64,000 bases of DNA from Geomonas azotofigens (GTDB lineage Bacteria; Desulfobacterota; Desulfuromonadia; Geobacterales; Geobacteraceae), in contig NZ_JAHLME010000004.1 of NCBI RefSeq assembly GCF_018919395.1, positions 62,001-126,000 on the forward strand, in the 5' to 3' direction. This document shows positions 34,173 to 45,280 of the stretch, one piece after another. Position 1 is the stretch's first letter. Each line of letters opens with the position of its first letter. The notes beneath the pieces were generated by a model that worked only from the letters and a program-made list of their open reading frames with translations, was not told the DNA's origin and ran no database searches. The position numbers were made by a program, and so were the translations under genes.

Positions 34173-36127
34173 TAGACAAGTGGGAGAAATGGGCCCGGGT
34201 CCGCATGCGCTTCGTGGCTCTGCTCTTCGTCGGTTTCTTCATCGCGGCAACCGGGCGCGCCTTCTACCTGCAGGTCGTGGACAACGACAAGCTGGTGAAG
34301 ATCGCCGAGAAACAGCACCAAAAGAGCATCCTGCTCACGCCCAGCCGCGGCGGGATCTACGATCGCAACAACGCGCCCTTCGCCGTTTCCATCGAGATGG
34401 ACTCCTGCTACGCGGAGACCAGGAACATGGAGAACATCCCGGAGGCCGCGACGCAGCTGGCGCCGGCCCTGGGCTGCTCCAGGGAGGAACTCGAGGCCAA
34501 GCTCAAAGCCGCCAAGAACTTCGTCTGGCTGGCACGCAGGATGCCCCCCGAGCAGGCCAAGAAGGTGAAGGCGTTGGAACTGGAGGGGGTCGGCTTCGTC
34601 AAGGAAAGCCGCCGCTTCTACCCCAACTCGCAGGTCGCCGCCCACGTGATAGGGTTCACCGGTCTTGACCCCAGCGGCCTGGAAGGGGTCGAGAAGAAGT
34701 ACGACAACATCATCCTCGGCAACACCGGCTACCTGGTCACCGAGCGCGACGCCCTCGGGCGCGACATCGCCCTCAAGAAGGGGAGCGAGGGGAAGGCGGG
34801 TTCCAAGGGGAGCAACGTCGTCCTCACCCTGGACAAGAACATCCAGTACATAGCCGAGAAGGAACTCACCAAGACCATCGAGAAAAACGGCGCCAAGGCC
34901 GGCATCGCGATCGTCATGGAGCCCGACACCGGGCGGGTGCTGGCCATGGCCAACTACCCCTCCTTCAACCCGAACAACGTGAAGGAACTCACCCCGGGGA
35001 CGATCAGGAACCGCGCCATAGCCGACAGCTTCGAGCCCGGCTCCACCTTCAAGATCTTCCTGGTGGCGGCGGCGCTGGAAGCGGGGGTGATCCGTCCCGG
35101 GGACAGCTTCAACTGCGAGAACGGCTCCTGCAACATGTACGGCAGGACCATCCACGACACGCACAAGTACGGTGCCCTGACCGTACCGCAGGTCCTCAAG
35201 TACTCGAGCAACATCGGTGCCGCCAAGATCGGCCAGAGGCTCGGCTCGCAGCGCCTGTTCACCGCGCTCACCGGCTTCGGGTTCGGCGAGAAGAGCAGCA
35301 TCGACCTCCCCGGCGAAGTGTCCGGCATGCTCCGCCCGCAGGAGAAGTGGTACGGCATCGACCTCGCCACCATCTCCTTCGGCCAGGGGGTGACCGCCAC
35401 CGCCCTGCAACTCACCGCCGCGGTTTGCGCCGTCGCCAACGGCGGCAACCTGATGAAGCCGTACCTGGTGGACCGGATCGTGGACGACGAGGGAGTCGTC
35501 CTGCAGCAGTTCGGGCCGCAGGTGAAGAGAAGGGTGATCTCGCCCGAGACCGCGAAGACCGTCGCCCGGATGCTGGAGGGGGTCGTGGCCGAGGGGGGTA
35601 CCGGCACCGGGGCCGCGGTCGACGGCTACCGGGTCGCGGGCAAGACCGGCACCGCCCAGAAGGTCGAGGGGCGCAGCTACTCGGCCAGCAAGCGCATCGG
35701 CTCCTTCGTGGGGTTCGTGCCGGTCGAGAAGCCGCGGCTGGCCATCATGGTGATGGTGGACGAGCCGACCGCCAACGTCTACGGCGGTGTGGTCGCGGCG
35801 CCGGCCTTCAGCGCCATCGCGCAGCAATCCCTGTGCTACCTGAACGTCCCGCCGGACAAGAGCGTCAAGAAGAAGCCGGCACCCGCACCCGAGAAGGCCG
35901 CGCCGGAGCAGGCGGTGGTCGAGGGGGTGACGGTGGAAGGGGCGGACGCCGGGGCCATGCCCAACTTCCGCGGCATGAGCATGAGGCAGGTGCTGAGGGT
36001 CATGGAACAGCGCGGTCTCAACGTCAAGTTGCAGGGGAGCGGACGGGCGGTCGAGCAGAACCCGCCGCCGGGAGCCCGCATCACCACGCAGGATCAGGTC
36101 TGGGTACGCTTCGTGCCGTCGGCCTGA
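34169..36127 (+). CDS. ftsI: septal peptidoglycan transpeptidase FtsI (PBP3/PBP2x-like) with PASTA domain
   Basis: 652-residue membrane-anchored class B penicillin-binding protein that crosslinks septal peptidoglycan. GTG start overlaps the ftsL stop by 4 nt. Features: N-terminal helix (about 10-32), pedestal domain, and transpeptidase domain with SxxK nucleophile S292/K295 in PGSTFK, SxN in YSSN, and AGKTGTAQ. It ends with one PASTA domain (about 590-652, MPNFRGMSMRQVLRVMEQRG), more like Gram-positive PBP2x/SpoVD than E. coli FtsI. Confidence 0.95.
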   Translation: MIDKWEKWARVRMRFVALLFVGFFIAATGRAFYLQVVDNDKLVKIAEKQHQKSILLTPSRGGIYDRNNAPFAVSIEMDSCYAETRNMENIPEAATQLAPALGCSREELEAKLKAAKNFVWLARRMPPEQAKKVKALELEGVGFVKESRRFYPNSQVAAHVIGFTGLDPSGLEGVEKKYDNIILGNTGYLVTERDALGRDIALKKGSEGKAGSKGSNVVLTLDKNIQYIAEKELTKTIEKNGAKAGIAIVMEPDTGRVLAMANYPSFNPNNVKELTPGTIRNRAIADSFEPGSTFKIFLVAAALEAGVIRPGDSFNCENGSCNMYGRTIHDTHKYGALTVPQVLKYSSNIGAAKIGQRLGSQRLFTALTGFGFGEKSSIDLPGEVSGMLRPQEKWYGIDLATISFGQGVTATALQLTAAVCAVANGGNLMKPYLVDRIVDDEGVVLQQFGPQVKRRVISPETAKTVARMLEGVVAEGGTGTGAAVDGYRVAGKTGTAQKVEGRSYSASKRIGSFVGFVPVEKPRLAIMVMVDEPTANVYGGVVAAPAFSAIAQQSLCYLNVPPDKSVKKKPAPAPEKAAPEQAVVEGVTVEGADAGAMPNFRGMSMRQVLRVMEQRGLNVKLQGSGRAVEQNPPPGARITTQDQVWVRFVPSA

Positions 36128-36141
36128 CCCATGGGGGAACA

Positions 36142-37656
36142 ATGAAACTAAAACAACTTCTGGCCTGTGTCCCCGGCGCCAAGCTGACCGGTGACGATGC
36201 CATCGAGATAGGGGCGCTCTGCTACGACTCGCGGCAGGTGACGCCAGGCGCGCTCTTCTTTGCCCTGCGCGGGGTGAAGAGCGACGGAACCGAATTCGTT
36301 TCATCCGCTGTAAAGGGGGGGGCGGTCGCAATTATTGCGGACCGCCCCTGCGCCGTTGCCGGGGTAACCTGCGTCGAGGTCCCGGATGCGCGCCGCGCCA
36401 TGAGCCTCATGGCCGCCGTCTTCTACGGCACCCCCACCGGGGAGATCCCGCTGGTCGGCATCACCGGGACCAACGGCAAGACCACCACCACCTACCTCGT
36501 CGAGGGGATAATGGAGCGCGCCGGCATCCCCGCGGCGGTGCTCGGCACCATCAGCTACCGCTTCGGCGAGACCATCATCCCGGCCCCGAACACGACGCCG
36601 GAATCGGTGGACCTGCAGCGCATCCTCCGGGAACTGGTGGACCAGGGGGCGAAGGGCGCGGTGATGGAAGTCTCCTCGCATTCGCTGGAGCAGCGCCGTG
36701 CCGACGGCTGCATCTTCGACGTCGCCATCTTCACCAACCTGACGCGCGACCACCTCGATTACCACCTCGACATGGAGTCCTACTACCAGAGCAAGCTCCG
36801 GCTCTTCACCGACCTGTTGACGCCGAACGTGCACAAGCCGCTGCGGCGCGCCGTGGTGAACCTGGACGACCCGTACGGGGCGCGCATCGCGGCCGACTCC
36901 GCGGCGCCGGTGCTCACCTACGCGGTGAACGGCCCGGCCGACCTGAGCGTCGCCGAGGTGAACTTCTCGGTGCACGGCATCCGCTGCCGCCTCAACTCGC
37001 CGGTGGGTGAGATCAACATCAACTCCGACCTCCTGGGTCGCTTCAACCTGTACAACATGATGGGCGCCGTGGGCGCCGGCCTCGCGCTGGGCATCCCCAA
37101 GGAGGCCATCGAGGCGGGCATCGAGGGGCACAAGAAGGTGCCGGGTCGCCTGGAGCGGGTGCCCAACGACCAGGGGATCATCGTGCTGGTCGACTACGCC
37201 CACACCGGCGACGCCCTGGAGAACGTCCTCTCCACCATAGCCGAGCTGAAAACGGACCGGATCATCACCCTCTTTGGCTGCGGCGGCGACCGCGACAAGG
37301 GAAAGCGCCCGGTGATGGGGGAGATCGCCGCCCGCTACAGCGACCTCGCCATCGTCACCTCGGACAACCCGCGCACCGAGGATCCCGAGGCGATCCTGGC
37401 CGACGTCAGGGCCGGCATCCCGGCGGGCATGAAGGAGTACGGCCTGGAGGAGTTGGAGGGGGGCTTCCGGGAGAAGGGGTTCGCCACCATCGAGTCCCGG
37501 CGCACCGCGGTGCGCGCCGCCATCCTGGCCGCGCGCCCCGGCGACATCGTGCTCCTGGCGGGGAAGGGCCACGAGGATTACCAGATCGTCGGCACCGAGA
37601 AATTCCACTTCGACGACCGGGAAGAGGCGGCCGCCGCGCTGAAACTCAGGGCGTAA
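36142..37656 (+). CDS. murE: UDP-MurNAc-tripeptide synthetase (meso-diaminopimelate ligase)
   Basis: Adds the third stem-peptide residue to UDP-MurNAc-L-Ala-D-Glu. 504 residues from ATG 36142; the frame continues upstream into ftsI without homology. Seen: ATP loop [13 protein letters not shown], the carbamylated-lysine region around SYYQSKLRLFTDLL, and DNPRTEDP, the DNPR motif that marks meso-DAP rather than lysine specificity. It lies 14 nt after ftsI. Confidence 0.96.
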   Translation: MKLKQLLACVPGAKLTGDDAIEIGALCYDSRQVTPGALFFALRGVKSDGTEFVSSAVKGGAVAIIADRPCAVAGVTCVEVPDARRAMSLMAAVFYGTPTGEIPLVGITGTNGKTTTTYLVEGIMERAGIPAAVLGTISYRFGETIIPAPNTTPESVDLQRILRELVDQGAKGAVMEVSSHSLEQRRADGCIFDVAIFTNLTRDHLDYHLDMESYYQSKLRLFTDLLTPNVHKPLRRAVVNLDDPYGARIAADSAAPVLTYAVNGPADLSVAEVNFSVHGIRCRLNSPVGEININSDLLGRFNLYNMMGAVGAGLALGIPKEAIEAGIEGHKKVPGRLERVPNDQGIIVLVDYAHTGDALENVLSTIAELKTDRIITLFGCGGDRDKGKRPVMGEIAARYSDLAIVTSDNPRTEDPEAILADVRAGIPAGMKEYGLEELEGGFREKGFATIESRRTAVRAAILAARPGDIVLLAGKGHEDYQIVGTEKFHFDDREEAAAALKLRA

Positions 37657-37809
37657 AAAAAGGTTCCCTTTTCCTTTATTTTGCGGCACATTAGTCAGTT
37701 TCGACCAGACCTGCTCCTCCCGGGACTGAAGGCGCCACCCCGCCTTGCCAGGGAAATCAGAATAAGGGACGCATCAAGCGTCCGGCAGCACAAGGAAACA
37801 AGGATCCAG

Positions 37810-39219
37810 ATGGCGATGTTCACGCTTAAAGAAATAGCCGAGGCAACCGGCGGCAGGATGATCGGGGAGGCGCAGGCCGTGGTGGCCGACGTCTGCACCG
37901 ACTCGCGCCAGGTGGCCCCGGGAGAGCTGTTCGTGCCGCTCGTGGGAGAGCGCTTCGACGGCCACGACTTCATCGCCGCCGCGGCCGGGCGCGGGGTCAC
38001 CGCGTTCCTCATGGCCGAGAGCTGGCACGCCGAGCACGGCCTTCCCGCGGGCGCCTGCGCCGTGACCGTCAAGGACACCCTGCGCGCCCTGGGGGACCTG
38101 GCCGCCTGGCACCGCCGCCGCTTCGACCTCAAGGTGGTTGCGGTGACCGGCAGCAACGGCAAGACCACCACCAAGGAGATGCTGGCGCGCATCCTGGCCC
38201 AGACCGGCCCCGGGTTGAAGACCGAGGGGAACCTGAACAACCTGATCGGCCTGCCGCTCACCCTGTTCCGGCTCACCGGCCGCGAGCGCTGGGCCGTGGT
38301 CGAGATCGGCATGAGCGAGTTCGGCGAGATCGATCGCCTGGCCGAGATCGCCGAGCCGCAGGTGGGAATCATCACCAACGCCTTTCCGGCGCACCTGGAG
38401 ACCCTGGGGAGCGTCGAGGGTGTGGCGCGCGCCAAGGGCGAGCTCTTCCTGCGCCTGAAGGAGGGCGCGGTGGCGGTCTACAACGTGGACGATCCCCTCA
38501 TCTCCGCCTGCCCGACCCACTTGAACGTTACCCGGCTCACCTTCGGCCTGCGCGGCGCGGAGGTCTCCTCCGCCTCCATCAAGAGCCTGGGGAAAGAGGG
38601 GGAGAGCTTCACACTGCGCCTTCCCGACGGCGAGGAGCCGGTGATACTCAAGGCCTACGGCCGGCACAACATCTACAACGCCCTGGCCGCTGCGGCCGCG
38701 GCGCACGCGCTCGGCGTGCCCGGCCAGGTGATCCGCCAGGGGCTCGAGGAGTTCACCCCCTACGACAAGCGCTTCCAGCTCGAGGACGTGGCCGGCGTGA
38801 CGCTCATCGACGACAGCTACAACGCCAACCCCGCCTCCATGGCGGCCGCCCTCACCACCTTGAAGGACGTGGCCGGCGGCGGGAGGTGCGCAGCGGTCCT
38901 GGGCGACATGCTGGAGCTTGGTCTTGGCACCGAGGAGGCGCACCGGGAGCTGGGGCACAAGGCGGCGGCGAGCGTCGAGCGGCTCTTCCTTTTGGGCGAG
39001 TTGGCCGCTGAGATCGAGCAAGGCGCGCTCGAGGCGGGGCTCCCCGCCGAGCGGATCCTCCACGCGGCGAGCCACGAGGAACTTTCCACCGCGCTGATTG
39101 CCTGGCTCGAGCCCGGCGACTGCGTCCTCTTCAAGGGGTCGCGCGGCATGAAGATGGACAAGGTGGCGACGACGGTAAAAGAGGCGCTGGCACCCACGAA
39201 ACAAGGGGGGCATGACTGA
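37810..39219 (+). CDS. murF: UDP-MurNAc-tripeptide:D-Ala-D-Ala ligase
   Basis: Completes the UDP-MurNAc-pentapeptide. 469 residues from ATG 37810 (AAGGA 6 nt upstream; ATG 37816 is a close alternative). The 43 readable upstream codons have no family features. Seen: the N-terminal MurF fold ([20 protein letters not shown]), ATP loop [27 protein letters not shown], and [11 protein letters not shown]. The 153-nt gap after murE is the widest in this half of the cluster. The mraY start overlaps its stop. Confidence 0.95.
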   Translation: MAMFTLKEIAEATGGRMIGEAQAVVADVCTDSRQVAPGELFVPLVGERFDGHDFIAAAAGRGVTAFLMAESWHAEHGLPAGACAVTVKDTLRALGDLAAWHRRRFDLKVVAVTGSNGKTTTKEMLARILAQTGPGLKTEGNLNNLIGLPLTLFRLTGRERWAVVEIGMSEFGEIDRLAEIAEPQVGIITNAFPAHLETLGSVEGVARAKGELFLRLKEGAVAVYNVDDPLISACPTHLNVTRLTFGLRGAEVSSASIKSLGKEGESFTLRLPDGEEPVILKAYGRHNIYNALAAAAAAHALGVPGQVIRQGLEEFTPYDKRFQLEDVAGVTLIDDSYNANPASMAAALTTLKDVAGGGRCAAVLGDMLELGLGTEEAHRELGHKAAASVERLFLLGELAAEIEQGALEAGLPAERILHAASHEELSTALIAWLEPGDCVLFKGSRGMKMDKVATTVKEALAPTKQGGHD

Positions 39220-40295
39220 TGCTGTACCATCTGCTGTATCCGCTCGCCTCGGACTACAAACTTTTTAACGTCTTCAAATACCTGACCTTCCGCACCATCT
39301 ACGCCATGATCACGGCGCTGGTGCTCTCCTTCATCGTGGGCCCCTGGGTGGTCAGGAAGCTGGAAGGGCTGCAAGCGCGCCAGGTGATCCGTACCGACGG
39401 GCCCGAATCGCACCTGAAGAAGCAGGGCACCCCCACCATGGGCGGGGTGTTGATCCTGGTCTGTATCATCGTGCCGACCCTCTTGTGGGCCGACCTGAAG
39501 AACGTCTTCATCTGGCTCACCCTGCTCATCATCGCCGGTTACGGCGTGCTCGGTTTCGTGGACGACTACAAGAAAGTGGTGGAGAAGAACCCGAAAGGGC
39601 TCTCGCCGCGCCAGAAGATGTTCTGGCAGGTGATCCTGGCCGGCGGCGTCGGCATCTTCCTCTACAACCTCCCCGGCTTCTCGACCGAGTTGTATTTCCC
39701 GTTCTTCAAGAGGCTGCATCCGGAATTGGGCATCCTCTTCATCCCGTTCGTGACCCTGGTCATCGTGGGCGCGAGCAACGCGGTGAACCTGACCGACGGC
39801 CTCGATGGTCTGGCCATAGGTCCCGTGGCCATCAACGCCGCGACCTACATGCTGTTCTGCTACATCGCCGGCAACGCGCGGCTCTCCGGCTACCTGCAGA
39901 TCCCGTACGTCCCGGGCGCCGGCGAGTTGGCCGTCCTGTGCGGCGCCATGGTGGGCGCGGGTCTTGGTTTTCTCTGGTACAACAGCTACCCCGCCGAGGT
40001 CTTCATGGGAGACGTCGGCTCGCTGTCGCTGGGGGGAGGGCTCGGCACCCTGGCGGTACTCACCAAGCAGGAGATCCTGCTGGTCATCGTCGGCGGCGTG
40101 TTCGTGGTCGAGGCGCTCTCGGTCATTTTCCAGGTGGGTTCCTACAAGTACCGCGGCAAGCGGATCTTCCGCATGGCGCCCATCCATCATCATTTTGAAT
40201 TGAAGGGGGTGGCCGAGCCGAAGATCATCGTCCGGTTCTGGATCATCACCATCATCCTGGCGCTGGTCGCTATCTCGACCCTGAAGATGCGCTAG
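39219..40295 (+). CDS. mraY: phospho-MurNAc-pentapeptide transferase
   Basis: Integral membrane enzyme (358 residues, about 10 helices) that moves phospho-MurNAc-pentapeptide onto undecaprenyl phosphate, giving lipid I. Seen: [20 protein letters not shown] with the conserved aspartates, [10 protein letters not shown], and the His-rich loop [12 protein letters not shown]. One-base overlap with murF (TGATG). Confidence 0.97.
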   Translation: MLYHLLYPLASDYKLFNVFKYLTFRTIYAMITALVLSFIVGPWVVRKLEGLQARQVIRTDGPESHLKKQGTPTMGGVLILVCIIVPTLLWADLKNVFIWLTLLIIAGYGVLGFVDDYKKVVEKNPKGLSPRQKMFWQVILAGGVGIFLYNLPGFSTELYFPFFKRLHPELGILFIPFVTLVIVGASNAVNLTDGLDGLAIGPVAINAATYMLFCYIAGNARLSGYLQIPYVPGAGELAVLCGAMVGAGLGFLWYNSYPAEVFMGDVGSLSLGGGLGTLAVLTKQEILLVIVGGVFVVEALSVIFQVGSYKYRGKRIFRMAPIHHHFELKGVAEPKIIVRFWIITIILALVAISTLKMR

Positions 40296-40311
40296 AGGCA
40301 AAGAAGGTCAT

Positions 40312-41673
40312 ATGGAATTAAAGGACAAAAAAATACTGGTGGTAGGCCTGGCGAAGACCGGCGTCGCCGTGACCCGCTTCCTGGCGGAGCGCGGGGCCCA
40401 GGTCACGGTCACCGACATGCGCGACGACGAGGCCCTGCAGGATGTCCTCGACGAGCTTGCCGACCTCGACCTCTGCCTGGAGCTTGGGCGCCACGTCCCC
40501 TACAGCTTCCTGATGGCCGACCTGATCGTGGTCTCCCCCGGCGTTCCCATGGACATCAAGCCGCTGGAGATGGCGCGCGCCCAGAAACGCCGCGTGGTAA
40601 GCGAGGTGGAACTCGCCTCCTGGTTCATCGAGGCCCCCATGGTCGCCATCACCGGCACCAACGGCAAGACCACCACGACCACCCTGACCGGCGAGATCTT
40701 CAAGGGGTGCGGCTTCGACACCTTCGTCGGCGGCAACATCGGCAACCCCTTGATCGAGCTTGCCATGAGCGGTGAGCGGGTCGAGCGCGTCGTGGTCGAG
40801 CTCTCCTCGTTCCAACTGGAGGGGATCGAGAGCTTCCGCCCGCACGTCGCTGTGCTTTTGAACCTGACCGAGGACCACCTGGACCGCTACCACAGCTTCC
40901 AGGAGTACATCGACGCCAAGCTGCGCATCTTCGAGAACCAGGGGCCCGATGACTTTGCGGTACTGAACATCGACGACCCGCTCGTCGCCGCCTGCGCCTC
41001 CAAGCTGAAAGCGCGCCTCTTCCCCATGAGCCGTTTCCACGAGCTCCAAGAGGGGATCAGCTACCGCGACGGCTTCATCACCTTCGCCCACGACGGCAAG
41101 GTGCTCCGTTTCGGCACCGACGGCTTTAGGCTCAAGGGGGTGCACAATCTGGACAACATCATGGCCAGCATGGCGTCCACCCTCCTCATGCGCTGCGACG
41201 GCGACTGCGCCTACGGGACCGTGAAGGAATTCAAGGGGCTGCCGCATCGCATGGAGTTCGTCGAGGAAGTGAACGGCGTCGCCTACTACGAGGACAGCAA
41301 GGGGACCAACGTCGGCAGCGTGGTCAAGTCCCTGGAGAGCTTCGATTCCGGCATCACCCTGATCGCCGGTGGCAAGGACAAGGGTGGCTCCTACGAGCCG
41401 CTGGCGAAACTGGTCTCGGAGCGGGTCAGTCACCTGGTCCTGATCGGCGAGGCGCGCGAGCGCATGCACCAGGCGCTGGGCGATCTCACCGACACCCACT
41501 TCGCCGACACCCTGGAGGAGGCGGTTGCTACCGCCCGCAAGCTGACCAAGCCCGGCGGCGTGGTGCTCTTCTCGCCAGCCTGTTCCAGCTTCGACATGTT
41601 CAAGAACTACGAGGAGCGCGCCGAGCGCTTCAAGGCGGCGGTACGCGCTGCCAAGGAGGAAGCCAAGGCGTGA
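40312..41673 (+). CDS. murD: UDP-MurNAc-L-alanine:D-glutamate ligase
   Basis: Adds D-glutamate to UDP-MurNAc-L-Ala. 453 residues: UDP-binding N-terminal Rossmann domain ([22 protein letters not shown]), ATP loop [35 protein letters not shown], and a C-terminal domain with [25 protein letters not shown]-type sequence around residues 310-330 and [19 protein letters not shown] near the end. The downstream ftsW GTG overlaps its stop. Confidence 0.97.
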   Translation: MELKDKKILVVGLAKTGVAVTRFLAERGAQVTVTDMRDDEALQDVLDELADLDLCLELGRHVPYSFLMADLIVVSPGVPMDIKPLEMARAQKRRVVSEVELASWFIEAPMVAITGTNGKTTTTTLTGEIFKGCGFDTFVGGNIGNPLIELAMSGERVERVVVELSSFQLEGIESFRPHVAVLLNLTEDHLDRYHSFQEYIDAKLRIFENQGPDDFAVLNIDDPLVAACASKLKARLFPMSRFHELQEGISYRDGFITFAHDGKVLRFGTDGFRLKGVHNLDNIMASMASTLLMRCDGDCAYGTVKEFKGLPHRMEFVEEVNGVAYYEDSKGTNVGSVVKSLESFDSGITLIAGGKDKGGSYEPLAKLVSERVSHLVLIGEARERMHQALGDLTDTHFADTLEEAVATARKLTKPGGVVLFSPACSSFDMFKNYEERAERFKAAVRAAKEEAKA

Positions 41674-42773
41674 GGCGGCTGGAGGGGTACGACATGATCG
41701 TGCTGATGATGGCGGTGATCCTCACCTGTTTCGGTGTGGTCATGGTCTACTCCGCGTCCTCCGTAATGGCGGCCAAGAAGTTCCACGACGGTTTCTTCTT
41801 CCTGAAACGGCAGTCCCTCTACGCGCTGATCGGCTTCATCGGCATGGGGCTCGCCATGCACGTCGACTACCACGTCTGGAAGAAATGGGCGGTACCGCTC
41901 TTTCTGGGCACCTTCTTCCTGCTCCTGTTGGTGTTCGTCCCGGGTATCGGGGGGACCGCCAAGGGGGCGTCGCGCTGGATCCGGCTCCCCGGCTTCAACT
42001 TCCAGCCCTCCGAGCTCGCCAAGGTGGCGCTGATCATGTACATGGCCTATTCGCTGGAGAAGCGTCAGGAAAAGCTGAAGCAGTTCATGTCCGGCTTTTT
42101 CCCGTACATGCTGATCCTCGGGGTCTTCATCGCCATCCTCCTGGCGCAGCACGACATGGGGGCGGCGCTCACCATGCTGGTGGTGGCCATCGTCATGCTC
42201 TTCGCGGCGGGCACCAAGGTGCAGTACATCCTGGGGATGGGGCTCGTGGCCATGCCCGGGGTCTGTTACCTGGTCTTCACCAAGGCCTACCGCATGCGGC
42301 GCATCACGGCGTTTCTGGATCCGTGGCAGGATCCCACCGACGCCGGGTTCCAGATCATCCAGTCCTGGCTGGCCCTTGGGACCGGCGGCTTCTTCGGACA
42401 GGGGCTCGGCGAAGGGAAGCAGAAACTGTTCTACCTCCCCGAAGCGCATACCGACTTCATCCTTTCCGTGCTCGGCGAGGAGATGGGGTTCATCGGGGTG
42501 GTCGTGATCGCCTCGATGTTCCTGTTGCTGGTGCAAAGAAGCATCCGGGTCGCCATTTCCGCCGAGGACAGCTTCGGCCGCTTCTTAGCCTTCGGCATCG
42601 CAACCTTGCTCGGCCTGGAGGCCTTCATCAACATGTCCGTGGTAACGGGGCTCTTGCCTACCAAGGGGATCGCGCTCCCGTTCCTGAGCTACGGCGGCAG
42701 CTCGCTGATCATCTCGCTCTGCGCGGTGGGTGTCCTGCTCAACGTCTCCACGCGGATGAGGGGGGCGTCATGA
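41670..42773 (+). CDS. ftsW: septal peptidoglycan glycosyltransferase FtsW
   Basis: SEDS-family membrane protein of 367 residues, about 10 helices, that polymerises lipid II together with FtsI. GTG start overlaps the murD stop by 4 nt. Seen: [32 protein letters not shown], the long periplasmic loop with [23 protein letters not shown], and [15 protein letters not shown]. RodA is the paralogue, but the dcw position decides for FtsW. Confidence 0.95.
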   Translation: MRRLEGYDMIVLMMAVILTCFGVVMVYSASSVMAAKKFHDGFFFLKRQSLYALIGFIGMGLAMHVDYHVWKKWAVPLFLGTFFLLLLVFVPGIGGTAKGASRWIRLPGFNFQPSELAKVALIMYMAYSLEKRQEKLKQFMSGFFPYMLILGVFIAILLAQHDMGAALTMLVVAIVMLFAAGTKVQYILGMGLVAMPGVCYLVFTKAYRMRRITAFLDPWQDPTDAGFQIIQSWLALGTGGFFGQGLGEGKQKLFYLPEAHTDFILSVLGEEMGFIGVVVIASMFLLLVQRSIRVAISAEDSFGRFLAFGIATLLGLEAFINMSVVTGLLPTKGIALPFLSYGGSSLIISLCAVGVLLNVSTRMRGAS

Positions 42774-43849
42774 GGCTGATTATCGCGGGAGGCGGCACCG
42801 GGGGGCATCTCTTCCCGGGGATAGCCGTGGCCGAGGAGTTCCTGGCCCGCGGCCCGGAGAACGAGGTCCTCTTCGTGGGGACCGAGCGCGGCATCGAGGC
42901 GCGCCTGCTGCCCAAGCTCGGCTACAAGTTGGAGCTGATCTCCGCCAGCGGCATGAAGGGGATGGGGACCGTCAAGAAGCTCATGAGCGCCGGACGCCTG
43001 CTGTACGGCTACTCGCAGTCCAGGAAGATCCTGAAGAGCTTCCAGCCCGACCTGGTGCTCGGCGTCGGCGGCTACGCCTCAGCGCCCATGCTCCTGGCCG
43101 CGCGCGGCATGGGAGTCCGGACCTTCATTCACGAGCAGAACGCCGCTCCCGGCCTCACCAACAAGGTGCTGAGCCGGGTGGTCGACGGGATCTTCATCTC
43201 CATGGAGGAGGCAGCCAGCTTCTTCCCGGGCAAGAACACCCAGATGACCGGCAACCCGATCCGCAAGGAGATCCTCTGGAGCTTCCAGGAGCAGCGGACC
43301 AGGACCACGGGCGACACCTTCAGCCTGCTGGTCTTCGGTGGCAGCGCCGGTGCCCAGCGCATCAACAGCGCCATGCTGGAGGCGCTCCCGCACCTGGGAG
43401 AGGTGAAGCACAAGCTGCGCATCACCCACCAGACCGGTGAGAAGGACGTGGCGCGGGTGCGCGAGGGGTACCAGTCCCAGGGTGTCCTGGCGCAGGTGCT
43501 CTCTTTCATCGACAACATGTCCGCCGCCTACGGCGCGGCCGACCTGGTGCTCTGCCGGGCCGGGGCGACCACCATCGCCGAGGTGACCGCCTGCGGCAAG
43601 GGGTGCATCTTCATCCCATATCCCTATGCGGCCGACGATCACCAGAGGAAGAACGCCGAGTCGCTGGTGAAGCGCGACGCGGGGCGGATGATCCTGGAAG
43701 AGGACCTGACCGGCGAGCACCTGGCCGCCGAGATCTTGAACCTGATGAATCACCCGGAAGAGGTGGCCGAGTTGGAGAAGAACGCCAGGTCGCTGGCCCA
43801 GCTCGACGCCGCCCAGGCCATCGTCGCGGCCATGGTTTTGAAAGACTAA
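42770..43849 (+). CDS. murG: lipid II synthase (UDP-GlcNAc transferase MurG)
   Basis: Peripheral membrane GT28 enzyme that adds GlcNAc to lipid I. 359 residues from ATG 42770, overlapping the ftsW stop (ATGA); the open frame upstream lies inside ftsW. Seen: IIAGGGTGGHLFPGIAVAEE, GVGGYASAPMLLAA, HEQNAAPGLTNK, FGGSAGAQRIN, and the donor-site CRAGATTIAEVTACGKGCIFIPYP. Confidence 0.97.
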   Translation: MRLIIAGGGTGGHLFPGIAVAEEFLARGPENEVLFVGTERGIEARLLPKLGYKLELISASGMKGMGTVKKLMSAGRLLYGYSQSRKILKSFQPDLVLGVGGYASAPMLLAARGMGVRTFIHEQNAAPGLTNKVLSRVVDGIFISMEEAASFFPGKNTQMTGNPIRKEILWSFQEQRTRTTGDTFSLLVFGGSAGAQRINSAMLEALPHLGEVKHKLRITHQTGEKDVARVREGYQSQGVLAQVLSFIDNMSAAYGAADLVLCRAGATTIAEVTACGKGCIFIPYPYAADDHQRKNAESLVKRDAGRMILEEDLTGEHLAAEILNLMNHPEEVAELEKNARSLAQLDAAQAIVAAMVLKD

Positions 43850-43861
43850 CTGACGTTCTAA

Positions 43862-43875
43862 GTTCTACGTAGAAC
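43862..43875. repeat. perfect 14-bp palindrome between murG and murC
   Basis: GTTCTACGTAGAAC, immediately before the AAGGAG ribosome site of murC. It could be an RNA hairpin or a remnant of a short dispersed repeat (TTCTAAGTTCTACG precedes it). Confidence 0.6.
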
Positions 43876-43894
43876 ATGTTTTAAGGAGTTTTAA

Positions 43895-45280
43895 GTGTAC
43901 GGAAAGATAGAGCGGATACATTTCGTCGGCATCGGCGGCATCGGCATGAGCGGGATCGCGGAGGTGCTGCTGAACCTGGGCTACAAGGTCTCGGGCTCCG
44001 ACCTGAAAAGCTCGGACACCACCCAGCGCCTGGAAGGGCTCGGGGGGGAGATCTTCATCGGCCACGCCGCGGAGAATGTGGCCCATGCTGACGTGGTGGT
44101 CATCTCCAGCGCCGTGCACGAAGACAACCCGGAGGTCATCGAGGCGCACCTGAAGCTGATCCCGGTGATCCCGCGCGCGGAGATGCTGGCCGAGCTGATG
44201 CGCATGAAGTACGGCGTCGCGGTCGCCGGCACCCACGGCAAGACCACCACCACCTCGATGGTGGCGACGCTCCTCGCCAAGGGGGGCATCGACCCGACCA
44301 TGGTCATCGGCGGCAGGCTCAATTCGCTCGGGACCAACGCGCGCCTCGGGCAGGGGCAGTTCCTGGTGGCAGAGGCGGACGAGTCCGACGGCTCCTTCCT
44401 GCTCCTCTCCCCGACCATCGCCGTGGTGACCAACATCGACGCCGACCACCTCGACTTCTACAGCGGCATCGAGGAGATCAAGGACACCTTCGTCGAGTTC
44501 ATCAACAAGGTTCCTTTCTACGGCCTGGCCGTGCTTTGCCTCGATAACGGCAACATCGCCGACATCCTGCCCAGGGTGAAGAAGCGCTTCACCAGCTACG
44601 GCCTGTCGGCACAGGCTGACTTCCGCGCCACCGACGTGCGCCTGTCCGGTTTCTCCACCAGCTTCGTGGCCCACCACAAAGGGGTGAGGCTGGGCGAGAT
44701 CAGCTTCTCCATGCCCGGCGCGCACAACGTGCTGAACGCCTTGGCCTCCATCGCCGTGGCCATGGAACTGGACATCCCGTTCGAGACCATCCAGGAAGGG
44801 TTCAAGGCCTTCGGCGGCGTCGGGCGCCGCTTCTCCCTGAAGGGAGAGGTGGACGGCATCATGGTGGTCGACGATTACGGCCACCACCCGACCGAGATCA
44901 AGGCGACCCTGGCCGCGGCCAAGGCCGGCTTCGCCGAAAACCGCCTGGTGGTCGTGTTCCAGCCGCACCGCTACTCGCGCACCAAGGAGCTCTTCGAGGA
45001 CTTCGTCAAGGCGTTCCACGACGCGGACGTCCTGATCCTCACCGACATCTACGCGGCCGGCGAGGCCCCCATCGAGGGGATCACCGCCGAGTCGCTGGCG
45101 GCTCGGGTCAGGAGGCACGGCCAGAAGGACGTCACCTGGATCCCGGAGCGCGACCAGCTCTGCGAGCACCTGGAGCGGGTGCTGGCCCCGGGCGACATCC
45201 TGCTCACCCTCGGCGCCGGCAACGTCTGGCAGGTGGGTGAGGCCATGCTTGAGCGCCTGAAGGCGGCGGGGGATAAGTGA
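43895..45280 (+). CDS. murC: UDP-MurNAc:L-alanine ligase
   Basis: First Mur ligase, adds L-alanine. 461 residues from GTG 43895, with AAGGAG 8 nt upstream. Seen: [20 protein letters not shown] loop [57 protein letters not shown]-type sequence at about residues 306-335, and [13 protein letters not shown]. The murB GTG start overlaps its stop. Confidence 0.97.
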   Translation: MYGKIERIHFVGIGGIGMSGIAEVLLNLGYKVSGSDLKSSDTTQRLEGLGGEIFIGHAAENVAHADVVVISSAVHEDNPEVIEAHLKLIPVIPRAEMLAELMRMKYGVAVAGTHGKTTTTSMVATLLAKGGIDPTMVIGGRLNSLGTNARLGQGQFLVAEADESDGSFLLLSPTIAVVTNIDADHLDFYSGIEEIKDTFVEFINKVPFYGLAVLCLDNGNIADILPRVKKRFTSYGLSAQADFRATDVRLSGFSTSFVAHHKGVRLGEISFSMPGAHNVLNALASIAVAMELDIPFETIQEGFKAFGGVGRRFSLKGEVDGIMVVDDYGHHPTEIKATLAAAKAGFAENRLVVVFQPHRYSRTKELFEDFVKAFHDADVLILTDIYAAGEAPIEGITAESLAARVRRHGQKDVTWIPERDQLCEHLERVLAPGDILLTLGAGNVWQVGEAMLERLKAAGDK

